Positions 10,014 to 18,354 of a DNA stretch of 64,000 bases are shown one piece after another. Source of the DNA: Stakelama sediminis. Its GTDB lineage: Bacteria; Pseudomonadota; Alphaproteobacteria; Sphingomonadales; Sphingomonadaceae. The stretch covers positions 1 to 64,000 of the forward strand of contig NZ_JACIJI010000010.1 in NCBI RefSeq assembly GCF_014199335.1, in the 5' to 3' direction. How positions within the stretch are numbered: the stretch's first letter is position 1; every line of letters starts with the position of its first letter. Under the pieces are notes generated by a model. The model was not told the origin of the DNA. It searched no databases and saw only the letters and a list, made by a program, of their open reading frames with translations. A program made the position numbers and the translations under genes.

Positions 10014-11126
10014 GTGATTACGATTACCACCGTTGAAGGTCTGAATGAACCGCTGCGTCGTCGCAATGTTATCGCCCCTTTGAGCATCTCGGAGATCGAA
10101 GGTGGAGACCTTCAGGAAGGGCAGGATCTTGATTTCAAACGGCGGATCGACTTCGATAAACCAGAAACCAAGACGCGCTTGCTCGATGACGTCGTCGCCT
10201 TCCTAAACCGTGGTCCGTCGCGCATAATTGTTGGGGTCGAAGAACGGGTTGGCCGTTTCGACGGCTTCCGCCCGATGACCGCCAACGCCGACAAGTTTGC
10301 GCTTCGGGTTCAGACTTTGATCCAGGACGGCATCACCCCGACCCCTGCTGATGTCGAAGTGGTTCCGCTTCACATGGATGACGGGTTCATTCTCGACATT
10401 CGGATACCCCGCCACCCGACCGGGCCGTTCATGAACCGGATGACCGGAGGATATCTGATCCGATCGGGAGCAAGGAATCTGCCTATCGATCCGGGGATGC
10501 TGCGCAGCCGGTTCGTCGACGAACAGCTTTGGCTGCGTACCCTCGACGAACTGACCGCGGAAGAAGATGCACGGCTGGCAGCCAACAACGTAGTCGCACC
10601 CGGACGAGCACTTCGCATCGGCATTCTCCCCCGCGACCACTTCGACCATTTGCGGCGGCCTTTCACACAGGAAGACCATGTCCGATCGTCGGCGCCGAGC
10701 TTCAGTGAGGGCGCGCCAGGCTGGTTCAAAGTTTGCGAAGATGGACATCAAGTCCTCAATCATGACTTCAACCAGCGGGGGATCGAACGGCTGTTCGTTC
10801 GTGACGACTGGTTCATCCACGCGCACGCCTCGTTTGCCCTCTATCAGACGAGTGGCGAAGGACGGCTCGCGCTTCACGAGTTCGAACTGACCGTCAAACG
10901 CTACCTAAAGGAACTCTCCGAGTTCCTCACGGAACAGGAGATCGAAGGGCCATTCGCTGTTACCCTGGCCTTGCAATCACTCGAGGAGACCGAGAACTTC
11001 GGTGCCTGGTTTCGGAACACCAACACCGTTCGCACGCTCCGGCCGCAGATCGTTTCGTTCGTCGATGACGAGACCATGATCGCAGATTTCCTACGCCGGG
11101 TGCGCCAAGCCTCGGTGTACGGTTAG
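10014..11126 (+). CDS. Schlafen/AlbA_2-domain putative DNA- or RNA-binding protein
   Basis: A 370-residue protein starting at GTG 10014, preceded by a GGAGGAG ribosome binding site. Residues about 25-150 fit the AlbA_2 (Schlafen-type, once called divergent AAA_4) domain: GQDLDFKRRIDF, LLDDVVAFLN, IIVGVEERVG and a later GGYLIRSGARNLPI. This domain occurs in bacterial defence and stress proteins, and in mammals in Schlafen tRNA endonucleases. The C-terminal half (about 190-370) is not recognised. It is co-directional with the genes at 9118 and 11216, which suggests a defence operon of three genes. Confidence 0.7.
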   Translation: MITITTVEGLNEPLRRRNVIAPLSISEIEGGDLQEGQDLDFKRRIDFDKPETKTRLLDDVVAFLNRGPSRIIVGVEERVGRFDGFRPMTANADKFALRVQTLIQDGITPTPADVEVVPLHMDDGFILDIRIPRHPTGPFMNRMTGGYLIRSGARNLPIDPGMLRSRFVDEQLWLRTLDELTAEEDARLAANNVVAPGRALRIGILPRDHFDHLRRPFTQEDHVRSSAPSFSEGAPGWFKVCEDGHQVLNHDFNQRGIERLFVRDDWFIHAHASFALYQTSGEGRLALHEFELTVKRYLKELSEFLTEQEIEGPFAVTLALQSLEETENFGAWFRNTNTVRTLRPQIVSFVDDETMIADFLRRVRQASVYG

Positions 11127-11215
11127 CCAATGAGAACCTCTCTCCGGCTCCAATACCAGGATCACCACTACGGTCACGGCGTGGTGTCCTTTGCCGCAGG
11201 CGGGTAGAGTCGAAG

Positions 11216-13435
11216 ATGGCGGAGGGTGGACGCCGCCGGCTCAAGTCGCAACGCGACAAACATCGCCAGGCGCGCGCGCCGGCCCCGCCAGCGACGCCGC
11301 CTCGCGAAGAGGCGGACATTCTCACGGAGATGCGGCAGCTCTGCCGGACGCCCGGCTTCGCCCATGTGGTCGCACACGTCATCGTCCGCGACAATTTCGT
11401 TTTCTACGAGGACGAGATGAAGCCGGAGGATATGGCGCATCTCTTTGGCTTCAAGCGGCTAATTCGTACCGAAGTCGCGACTCTGATCGGATACATGATC
11501 CAGGGCGGGGTGGAGGTCTTCGACCCTCTGCCTGATGATCCGACGGCGCTCCTCGCGAGGGTGGAGGCGTTGATCGAGGAGCTCCACCGCCGGCTGAGCT
11601 GGTCTATGTTCGGCGATGGGCTCGAGAATTTTCTAGCCGCCCGCGAGGAGGCCGAAACGCTTCGCGAACCGATCTTCTATGGCGGCGAATCCGCGTTCAA
11701 CTTCCAGTATCGCGACTTCGCGGTCGACAAATATAGGGCAGACAACCCTTGGCTCGAATCCAATCGCGGTTTTGCGATCGAGGACGCGGCGGCGATCGTC
11801 GATGCGTGCCTCGCTCTCACCGAGGAACAGGTTACCGCGCGATGGAAGGCAGCGGACCGTGATGACCCATCAACATGGTCGCTTCTTCCCGGTTTTATCG
11901 TCTCGAAAGCCGATCTGATCGCGCGCAGCGGAGTGGCCGAAAAGCAGGCTGCAGCAATCATTGCGGCATTCTCGACCCCGCTTGGCGACAACGCTGAGTT
12001 CATCGCGCTCAACGACTATAATCGTGCCGTCTCGGCGCCGTTGATCGCGCTCGATGATGACCACTACGCGGTCTTGCAACATTATGCGCCGGTCGAGGCG
12101 CTCTACGAAGCCCCGATGTACTGGATGTTTGCGGACAAGGCGTATCGGGCGACCGCAGCAACACATCGGGGCGACTTCACCGAAGCTTTCACCCATCAGC
12201 GGCTGATCGATGTCTTCGGCCAGGCGAACGTGCATCGCGGTCTCAATCTCGACCGCGCGAAAGGCGACCGGATCGGCGAGATCGACATCCTTGTCGAATT
12301 CGGCGGCCGGCTCCTGCTGGTTCAGGCCAAGTCGAAGCGGCTGACGATCGAGGCACGGAGGGGCAACGAGCGCAGTTTGCGGCGCGACTTCCAAGGCGCG
12401 GTCCAGGATGCGTATGATCAGGCCCAGATCTGCGCTGAGGCGCTGTTTGATCCAACCACGTCAATAAAACGCGCCGATGGCACTACCGTAGCACTTCAGC
12501 ACCCGCCGCAGAAAATCTACCCGATCTGCCTTGTCTCTGACCATTATCCCTCGCTGGTTTTCCAGACCGATCGCTTCCTGAGGAAGCGAGACATCGACGG
12601 CGTCGCCCAGCCCATCGTCACCGATATTTTCGCCCTCGATGCCATTTCAGAACTGCTCGATCGTCCATTGCGGTTCCTCGGCTATTGCGAGCTGCGCGAC
12701 CGGTTCGGAGAACGACTGATCTATTCCCACGAACTGGTGCTGCTCGCCTGTCATGTCCGGCAGAATCTCTGGATCAGCGAGGACATCGGCGGGATGATGC
12801 TCGACGATAACATCACCGGGTCGATCGAGATCGCCATGCTCGCCAGGCGGCGTGGCATCTCCGGAGAGAAGACACCGAAGGGGCCGCTCACGGCCTTCGC
12901 CGGGACCGCATTCGACGGTATGCTGAAACGCATCGAGGAGCGCCCCGAACCGCCGCTGGTCGACTTGGCGCTCTATATGCTCGAAGCAAGCGGTATCTCG
13001 ATTAAGGCCTATAATGAGGGCGTCGGCCTGATCACAGCTCAGACGGTCGCCGACATGCGGCAGCACGACTTCAGCTTCGCAATGGGCGGCGAAGGGTTGA
13101 CCGTCCATAGCAGCTATGAGTCGCCACGGCAGGTTCGTGACCGGCTGGAAGCCCATGTGGAAGCGCGCAAATATGCCTGCAAGGCGGACCGTTGGTTCGG
13201 GCTGTTCGTCGACCCGGCAGATGGCTTGCCCCTGGTCGGCCTCGCGCTGACGTTTACATGGGAATACGACCCGCTTCGCGCGGAGCTCGCGCGCGATTTG
13301 CCGCCGGATGCCCGGTCGCGCATTCCAAAAATACTGGAGGGCTTTCAGCGCACCCGAACGCGGCGCAAGATCGGTCGCAACGATCCGTGTTTCTGCGGAA
13401 GTGGATGCAAGTATAAGAAGTGTTGCGGGCCGTGA
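11216..13435 (+). CDS. Large PD-(D/E)XK-like nuclease with C-terminal SEC-C zinc motif
   Basis: A 739-residue protein. The first 35 residues are basic and alanine/proline-rich. Residues about 350-375 carry GEIDILVEFGGRL (Glu355, Asp357) and VQAKSKR (Gln370, Lys372), a PD-(D/E)XK pattern of the D...QxK type. The C-terminus (719-739) is a SEC-C motif, GRNDPCFCGSGCKYKKCC, with Cys725, 727, 736 and 737 as probable zinc ligands; an additional Cys731 replaces the usual lysine. SEC-C motifs are best known from SecA but also cap defence-associated proteins. It is the last gene of the rightward run; 89 bases separate it from the AlbA_2 gene. The long middle parts are unassigned. Confidence 0.7.
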   Translation: MAEGGRRRLKSQRDKHRQARAPAPPATPPREEADILTEMRQLCRTPGFAHVVAHVIVRDNFVFYEDEMKPEDMAHLFGFKRLIRTEVATLIGYMIQGGVEVFDPLPDDPTALLARVEALIEELHRRLSWSMFGDGLENFLAAREEAETLREPIFYGGESAFNFQYRDFAVDKYRADNPWLESNRGFAIEDAAAIVDACLALTEEQVTARWKAADRDDPSTWSLLPGFIVSKADLIARSGVAEKQAAAIIAAFSTPLGDNAEFIALNDYNRAVSAPLIALDDDHYAVLQHYAPVEALYEAPMYWMFADKAYRATAATHRGDFTEAFTHQRLIDVFGQANVHRGLNLDRAKGDRIGEIDILVEFGGRLLLVQAKSKRLTIEARRGNERSLRRDFQGAVQDAYDQAQICAEALFDPTTSIKRADGTTVALQHPPQKIYPICLVSDHYPSLVFQTDRFLRKRDIDGVAQPIVTDIFALDAISELLDRPLRFLGYCELRDRFGERLIYSHELVLLACHVRQNLWISEDIGGMMLDDNITGSIEIAMLARRRGISGEKTPKGPLTAFAGTAFDGMLKRIEERPEPPLVDLALYMLEASGISIKAYNEGVGLITAQTVADMRQHDFSFAMGGEGLTVHSSYESPRQVRDRLEAHVEARKYACKADRWFGLFVDPADGLPLVGLALTFTWEYDPLRAELARDLPPDARSRIPKILEGFQRTRTRRKIGRNDPCFCGSGCKYKKCCGP

Positions 13436-13817
13436 CGGGCGCGATCGCGGTCCGACGCGAACAGCTCATCGCGCGGAAGTGGGTTTGAAGGTGAAAAAGG
13501 CCCGCCGACCATGGCGGGCCTCAGTGATGCTCTGGGCAGCGGACATTCCGAAACGTCCACCTCAGCAGTCGATCTACCCGCGTCTTGTCTCTGTCCGCTT
13601 TCGGAGCGCTGTCGAAAGTCAACGTACGACCAATATTGGGGCGCGAAGCTGACGCGCCGCATGTCATGAACGAATGTCCGATTCAGCCTATTCCCAATCC
13701 AGAAGCGGACTTACCGGACTGTCCAACTTTGCCGTCATGGTTCGACCCTGCCCAGCCGGATCTATCCGTCACCCGTCTCTAGGTCGTGAACCCATAAATA
13801 GGACTGCCAAATTTAGA
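13436..13817. other. Intergenic with a terminator hairpin, no gene seen
   Basis: This 382-base gap lies between convergent genes. Apart from the hairpin at 13494-13520, it contains no frame with a convincing start or product. Confidence 0.5.
13494..13520 (-). terminator. Rho-independent terminator, leftward
   Basis: An 8-bp perfect stem (GGCCCGCC at 13499-13506 with GGCGGGCC at 13513-13520) closes a six-base loop. On the minus strand it is followed directly by five T residues. It probably ends transcripts from the gene at 13818-14156 and may also act on the opposite strand. Confidence 0.7.
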
Positions 13818-14156
13818 TCAGCGCACCGGACTAAGATGAGCACCATCTCGGCCATATTCCTGGTTTAGATCGAGCAAGCGGTGGCCAAGGATGGACCGGA
13901 GGTGCCGATCTACCACGATGACCAATAACACGTTGAAGCGTCCAGTTCCGATCAGGACTTGATCGAAGCGCTCGCAGGCATCCCGATAAACATAGTACAC
14001 GTCGTGCAGGCTAGGCACTCCCAAAGTGTCGAGATCAAGGCTGTCGACGTATGGCCAGATGTCCAAGACCGGCTCGGGCATTTTCGTAACATCGCGCATC
14101 GGTTGCGCGAAACATGCGTTAAACTCTTCGTCGGAAAGGAGGCGGCTCGCTTGCAT
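13818..14156 (-). CDS. Small conserved-looking hypothetical protein
   Basis: A 112-residue soluble protein, MQASRLLSDEEFNACFAQPM at the start and ending HRLLDLNQEYGRDGAHLSPVR-like. Balanced composition, a hydrophobic stretch RFNVLLVIVVD near residue 75 and consistent codon use argue for a real gene. I recall similar short proteins as plasmid or island hypotheticals but cannot give a function. A terminator lies 300 bases downstream. Confidence 0.5.
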   Translation of the reverse strand: MQASRLLSDEEFNACFAQPMRDVTKMPEPVLDIWPYVDSLDLDTLGVPSLHDVYYVYRDACERFDQVLIGTGRFNVLLVIVVDRHLRSILGHRLLDLNQEYGRDGAHLSPVR

Positions 14157-14246
14157 GCTGCAAGCATACCAACATCACAGGATGTTCGTAAACGGTGACA
14201 GAATTCAGCCTTTCAAGCCGCATCATATTGTGATTCAGGCCCCCGC

Positions 14247-14522
14247 ATGAGCCGATATGACCTGACTGACTTCGAGTGGCGCGTGATTGAGCCGCTTCTA
14301 CCGAACAAGCCCCGCGGTGTGCCGCGCGTCGATGACCGGCGCGTGCTGAACGGCATCTTCTGGGTGCTGCGTTCCGGTGCGCCGTGGCGGGATCTGCCCG
14401 AGCGTTACGGGCCGCGCACCACCTGCTACAACCGCTTCGCACGCTGGCGAAAAGCTGGGGTGTGGGATCAGATGATGGATGCCATCACCTCTGCCCACGA
14501 TGGCGACATACAGATGATCGAC
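14247..14522 (+). pseudogene. IS5-family transposase, N-terminal stump
   Basis: About 92 residues of the insertion-element N-terminal domain (DUF4096) of IS5-type transposases are present: YDLTDFEWRVIEPLLP, the SGAPWRDLPERYGP signature and AHDGDIQMID. Homology stops at that point. The usual continuation with the catalytic DDE residues is missing, and the frame runs on into antisense of the relaxase gene. This is a truncated, inactive remnant marking the junction with the conjugative module. Confidence 0.8.
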
Positions 14523-14549
14523 TGTGGCCCAAATCCCTGCTCCTTTTTC

Positions 14550-16535
14550 TCACGAAATCGATGGTCCGCTGCGCCCACGCCCGATGGTCCAGCTGATACC
14601 GTCGCCGCGCATGATCCCGGCAACCGGCTTGCCGATCTGGCGTTCCAGCACCGACCGCCACGGCACCAATGTGAACTCACGCGATTTTTCAATCAGCGCA
14701 TAACGCCCGCTGGTCATCTCGACCATGCGGCCAAGCCGGCCGTCGATCCGCTCGCCCTGCCCCGCTTCTACGAACGGCATGCCCAGCTCCTCGGAGAGCT
14801 GACCGGCAACCCGCAACAGCTCGCGCCGCTGCAATGCGGCGATCAGGTCGCTGCGATAGCTGATCCGCCCTGCCCTCTCCTCGGCCAGATCCTGTTCGAT
14901 CAGCCATTGCCGTCGCTGGATCTGCGTCGCGCGAACGTCGCGCCCGAACCCGGCATCACGCAGCGGTTCGGGTGGGGTCGCAACCAGTTCGCGATCTATC
15001 CAGGTGGCAGCCTCGGCATCGACCAGCTTTTCCAGCGGCAGAGAGGACAGCATATCGATTGCGACGGGACGGTCCTTCGCACGCGCTGCCTCATAGGCGG
15101 CGACCTTATCGAGATGATCGGGTGCGATGATCCAGCTTCCATCGGGTTCCCGCTCGACATTGCGGGCGAGCCGCCGCATCGCTTCCAGACGTCGCACATG
15201 GGTTTCAGCAAAGCCTTGCGTTGCCGAAGGATCGTGCTTCAAATGAGCATCGATCGTATAGCGCCCCTCGTTGGCGGCAGCGACTTCGGTAACGGTTCGG
15301 TCGGCTTGGCGAACACCATGTGCGGCAGGTGCAATCCGAACGATCGCGCCGGCGTTTGTCGCGGCAAGATTTTCGCCGCGGCCGATCGCAACGTAATGCG
15401 AGCGGCCATCGGTCGCCTCGACGATCAGATAATGGCGATCGTTGATCTCGTCGGCGAGGCCACGCTCGACGATCCGCCCGACCAGGGGCCGGGCATCGGG
15501 CGCGCCGGGATCATAGATCACCTGATCCGCGAGCGCAGGGGTGTTTTCCCGCGCCGCATAGGCACGCTGCATCGTACGTATGATGTCGCCGCGCTCACCC
15601 ATGCCGCGGAGCGTATCGGCAAGGTCCGGCGACAGACGCCAGTGCGACGCCCCTATCTGACGGGCGAGGCCGAGCCGCTCGAGCGTTTTCAATCTTCCCA
15701 TGCGGATCGACTGATCGAAGGCGCCGCGTGCGGTTGTGCTGGCAAGCACATTGCCCTCGGCCTCCCGGATCAGCGAGCGGTCGATGCTGGTGAGACGCTC
15801 CTGCCCGACCTCGGCGCGCAGCCGCTGTTCGATTGCCTGGTCGCTGCGCGGTCCCAGATCGAGATCGACCAGCTCGCAGGCGCGCTCGCGCAGGCCGTGG
15901 CTGATATAGTCGCGCGCGATGATCAGATCTTCATCCCGATCATCCTTGCCGCGCACGATAATATGGGTGTGCGGATGGCCGGTATTGAAATGGTCGACCG
16001 CGACCCAATCGAGCCTGGTTCCGAGATCCTCTTCAAGTCGGCTCATCAGCCTTCGCGTGAGCGGTTTGAGATCCTCGTAGTCGGCGCCGTCTTCGGGACT
16101 GACGATGAAGCGGAACTGATGGCGATCGTCTTTCGCGCGCTCGATCCACTCCGCGCGGTCCACCCTGTCTGCCTCGGCACCGTAGAGCTGGCCGCGTCCA
16201 CCCTCGCGGGTCGTGCCGTCCCGCTCGACATAGCGCAGATGCGCTTGGGCGGCCTGCAGCCCCTTGCCTTTCAAGCGGACGGTCCGCGCCTTGACGATGA
16301 CCCGGCGCCGGCGGAAGGCGGCATAGCGATCGCGCGCGGAAAGAACGCGTCCGACACCGGCGCCGCGGCCAATACGGCTGCCGGTAAATCCGCTTTTGCG
16401 CGAGGTGAATGGCACACCGCCGCGCGCGAGGTTTGCAGCCGCCAGCACGCGGTGCAGGAACTTGCGCGCGCGTTTCCCCCTGCCGCCTGCACGCATGCGG
16501 CCAAGCCGGGGTTCGAAATCCTCATCGTCTGCCAT
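14550..16535 (-). CDS. VirD2-like relaxase with DUF3363
   Basis: A 661-residue protein. Residues about 80-250 are the MobP/VirD2-like nicking domain: HLRYVERDG (candidate catalytic Tyr102) and DHFNTGHPHTH at 181-191, the metal-binding three-histidine motif. The C-terminal two thirds fit DUF3363, which accompanies this relaxase class in alphaproteobacterial integrative elements. The enzyme would nick oriT and lead the transferred strand. The last residues (SWTIGRGRSGPSIS) sit just 28 bases from an IS5 stump, so the end may have been trimmed, but the length is normal for the family. The possible oriT lies in the 365 bases upstream. Confidence 0.85.
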   Translation of the reverse strand: MADDEDFEPRLGRMRAGGRGKRARKFLHRVLAAANLARGGVPFTSRKSGFTGSRIGRGAGVGRVLSARDRYAAFRRRRVIVKARTVRLKGKGLQAAQAHLRYVERDGTTREGGRGQLYGAEADRVDRAEWIERAKDDRHQFRFIVSPEDGADYEDLKPLTRRLMSRLEEDLGTRLDWVAVDHFNTGHPHTHIIVRGKDDRDEDLIIARDYISHGLRERACELVDLDLGPRSDQAIEQRLRAEVGQERLTSIDRSLIREAEGNVLASTTARGAFDQSIRMGRLKTLERLGLARQIGASHWRLSPDLADTLRGMGERGDIIRTMQRAYAARENTPALADQVIYDPGAPDARPLVGRIVERGLADEINDRHYLIVEATDGRSHYVAIGRGENLAATNAGAIVRIAPAAHGVRQADRTVTEVAAANEGRYTIDAHLKHDPSATQGFAETHVRRLEAMRRLARNVEREPDGSWIIAPDHLDKVAAYEAARAKDRPVAIDMLSSLPLEKLVDAEAATWIDRELVATPPEPLRDAGFGRDVRATQIQRRQWLIEQDLAEERAGRISYRSDLIAALQRRELLRVAGQLSEELGMPFVEAGQGERIDGRLGRMVEMTSGRYALIEKSREFTLVPWRSVLERQIGKPVAGIMRGDGISWTIGRGRSGPSIS

Positions 16536-16643
16536 GATCGGGCGTCATCCGTGCCGGAAAAGCCCGACCATGCGCACCCCATCCACGTGTGAAAACCGGT
16601 GCCGCCCAAAATGGCGGAAAAGCGCCGCTTTCAGGCACAACGA

Positions 16644-16753
16644 CACTGTCGAATCACGGACAGTGCCGTTTCCCTTCCAAATAAAACGACGTGCAGACAA
16701 TGGCTTATGGCCTGTCGACGCAGGGGACAGTGCCATAGCTTCTCTATCTTGCC
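16644..16753 (-). repeat. Dispersed ~100-bp element, copy A (hairpin plus conserved core)
   Basis: On the minus strand it reads from GGCAAGATA through CTATGGCAC, then the core CATTGTCTGCACGTCG, and ends at a CACTGTC/GACAGTG hairpin (16644-16650 with 16659-16665). Two homologous copies lie at 33219-33320 and 55970-56068. Copy A sits 109 bases upstream of the relaxase start, so an oriT role is one option; an insertion-sequence end or intergenic repeat is another. Confidence 0.65.
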
Positions 16754-16899
16754 TTACGCGCCCTCCCCTCGTTCCTGCCCGTTTCGCCTTCCTCACACCT
16801 CCATCAGCCAGGTCGAGCCGATCACAGCGAGCACGCAAAAAGAGCCGCCGACGACGTCCGTTCAACGCCGCCGGAAGCTCGCGAAATTTTCCCGATTTG

Positions 16900-17049
16900 C
16901 TATGCGGTCTGCGCTTCGATCATCGCTTTACGTGTAGCAAGAAGCGCCTTCACGTAATTCAATTCCTTCTCGATCTGCTTCCTTTCGGCTGCATCGACGC
17001 ACGCCGAGAACTCGGCGCGAAGCTCTTCGATTTGTTGTTCCAATGCCAT
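16900..17049 (-). CDS. 49-residue helical protein of the conjugative module
   Basis: The frame reads MALEQQIEELRAEFSAC at the start and ends RKAMIEAQTA with TAG. A strong ribosome binding site (GAGGAGGAGAG) lies 4 bases before the ATG. Composition is almost entirely helix-forming, with charged heptad-like spacing, so a short coiled coil or DNA-binding accessory is likely. It sits between DUF736 and the relaxase gene on the same strand. No family known to me. Confidence 0.6.
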   Translation of the reverse strand: MALEQQIEELRAEFSACVDAAERKQIEKELNYVKALLATRKAMIEAQTA

Positions 17050-17350
17050 GATACTCTCCTCCTCTGTCGCAAGACAGGAGGTCGCGCCCGGTAGCGCGCG
17101 GGCCGGGTCAGGGACCGCGAAGCGGCCGCGTCAGCGGCGAGGGAGGAACCGATTTTGCGCAGCAAAATTGGAGGGGCCGTCGTCCTTGAAGCGGCCCGCG
17201 CGCTGCCGGATCATGAGCAATGCCGAGCAGAAGTTCTGCCCTCTCCACGATCGCCAACCCGCAAAACGGAGGACGATTCTGGATCGCCCTCCGCCTCGAT
17301 TTGCATGCGATGAAAGCCCCGCACCGGTACCGGCGCGGGACGTTTCGCGA

Positions 17351-17671
17351 TCAATCAGCCGGGTTCCAGATGATGGCGAAGGTGTCGTCATCGTCCTGCC
17401 CTGCGGCACGGCCCAGGTTCGCATAGAGCTTGCGTGGCCCGAACTCCGGGGCGGCGAGGCTGAGCGACACATAGTCCTTGCCCGAACGCTCACCGGTCTT
17501 GATCCAGCCTCCACCGACCTCGGAACCCGAGGCATAGACCCGGTAGTCGGGATGGCTCTCATGCGCTTTGGAGCGGTTGGGAACGATCTCGATGTCGGTG
17601 CGGATCGAGAGGGTGCGAAGCTGGCCCTTGAAGCTGTCTTCGCTCTTGGTGACATATCCGATTGCTGGCAT
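17351..17671 (-). CDS. DUF736 family protein
   Basis: A 106-residue protein beginning MPAIGYVTKSEDSFKGQL. It contains the family hallmarks GQLRTLSIRTDIEIVPN, DYRVYASGSEVGGGW and DYVSLSLAAPEFG. DUF736 proteins are small, soluble and nearly always encoded on plasmids and integrative elements of alphaproteobacteria; no biochemical role is established. It lies in the same leftward block as ParB and the relaxase. Confidence 0.9.
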   Translation of the reverse strand: MPAIGYVTKSEDSFKGQLRTLSIRTDIEIVPNRSKAHESHPDYRVYASGSEVGGGWIKTGERSGKDYVSLSLAAPEFGPRKLYANLGRAAGQDDDDTFAIIWNPAD

Positions 17672-18354
17672 TTTCGGTCTCCTTCAAAATCGCCGGGCGA
17701 ACCGTTCGCTGGCGATGGGCAGACCGTGGGAATGGCATGAGCGGCGGCGCGAACCCGCAAGGGCCGAAGCGGTAGCGGCGGACCGGAGCTGGCCGAGCTG
17801 ATTTGCAGCGCAGCGACCCGCGAGGAGCTTGGCGAAGCCAAGCGGGGAAATCAGCTCGTCCGCGATGGTTTCGCGCCGGCGCGGCCATTCCAGGTCAATG
17901 CCCGTCGAGCCGGGGAACGGGTTTGCCGACCCGATGCAAGAGCCCGAATGCCCTGCCGGAGAACGCCACCCCTAGCGAAAGGCATTCATCCGGAGCAGCA
18001 GAATAGGCCCTTTCCGGCAGCACGGCATCGCTCTGGCTTCACCCGCGCATGCGCAGCATGTGACCATTTCCAGGAGGATCGAAACCCTCATCAGGCGGCT
18101 GCGGTCTGCGAAGCGTGGGCCGGGGACCGACTGAACCTGTCGCTTGGCGATCAGGCCGAAGTGGTGACGCGCGCGCTCGGTGGACACACGGGATGCACGC
18201 GCGCGGCAATGCGGTCGGACACGATCGACCATGACGGCCCTCCCTGACTAATCCGCGCCGCGAGGACCGCTTGGCGGCCCGAGCGGCGCGGCGCGATTTT
18301 CAGATACCAAATCGAAAAACGGAGATGGCGGGTGCGCCGCCATCCCCGCGCATA
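17672..18354. other. Long intergenic stretch in the conjugative module
   Basis: 683 bases separate DUF736 and the ParB-like gene. A leftward frame of 86 codons at 17972-18232 exists but is Arg/Cys-rich and lacks a ribosome binding site, so I do not call it. The stretch likely holds the promoter for DUF736 and downstream genes. I could not pick out a riboswitch, centromere-like repeat array or terminator with confidence. Confidence 0.4.

Noticed and set aside
14247..16592. A 781-codon rightward open frame
   Set aside because: Only the first 92 codons are IS5 transposase. The rest is antisense to the relaxase gene, with the composition of a GC-rich shadow frame.
17972..18232. 86-codon leftward frame upstream of DUF736
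   Set aside because: Cys/Arg-rich, no ribosome binding site and no resemblance to known module proteins; treated as non-coding.
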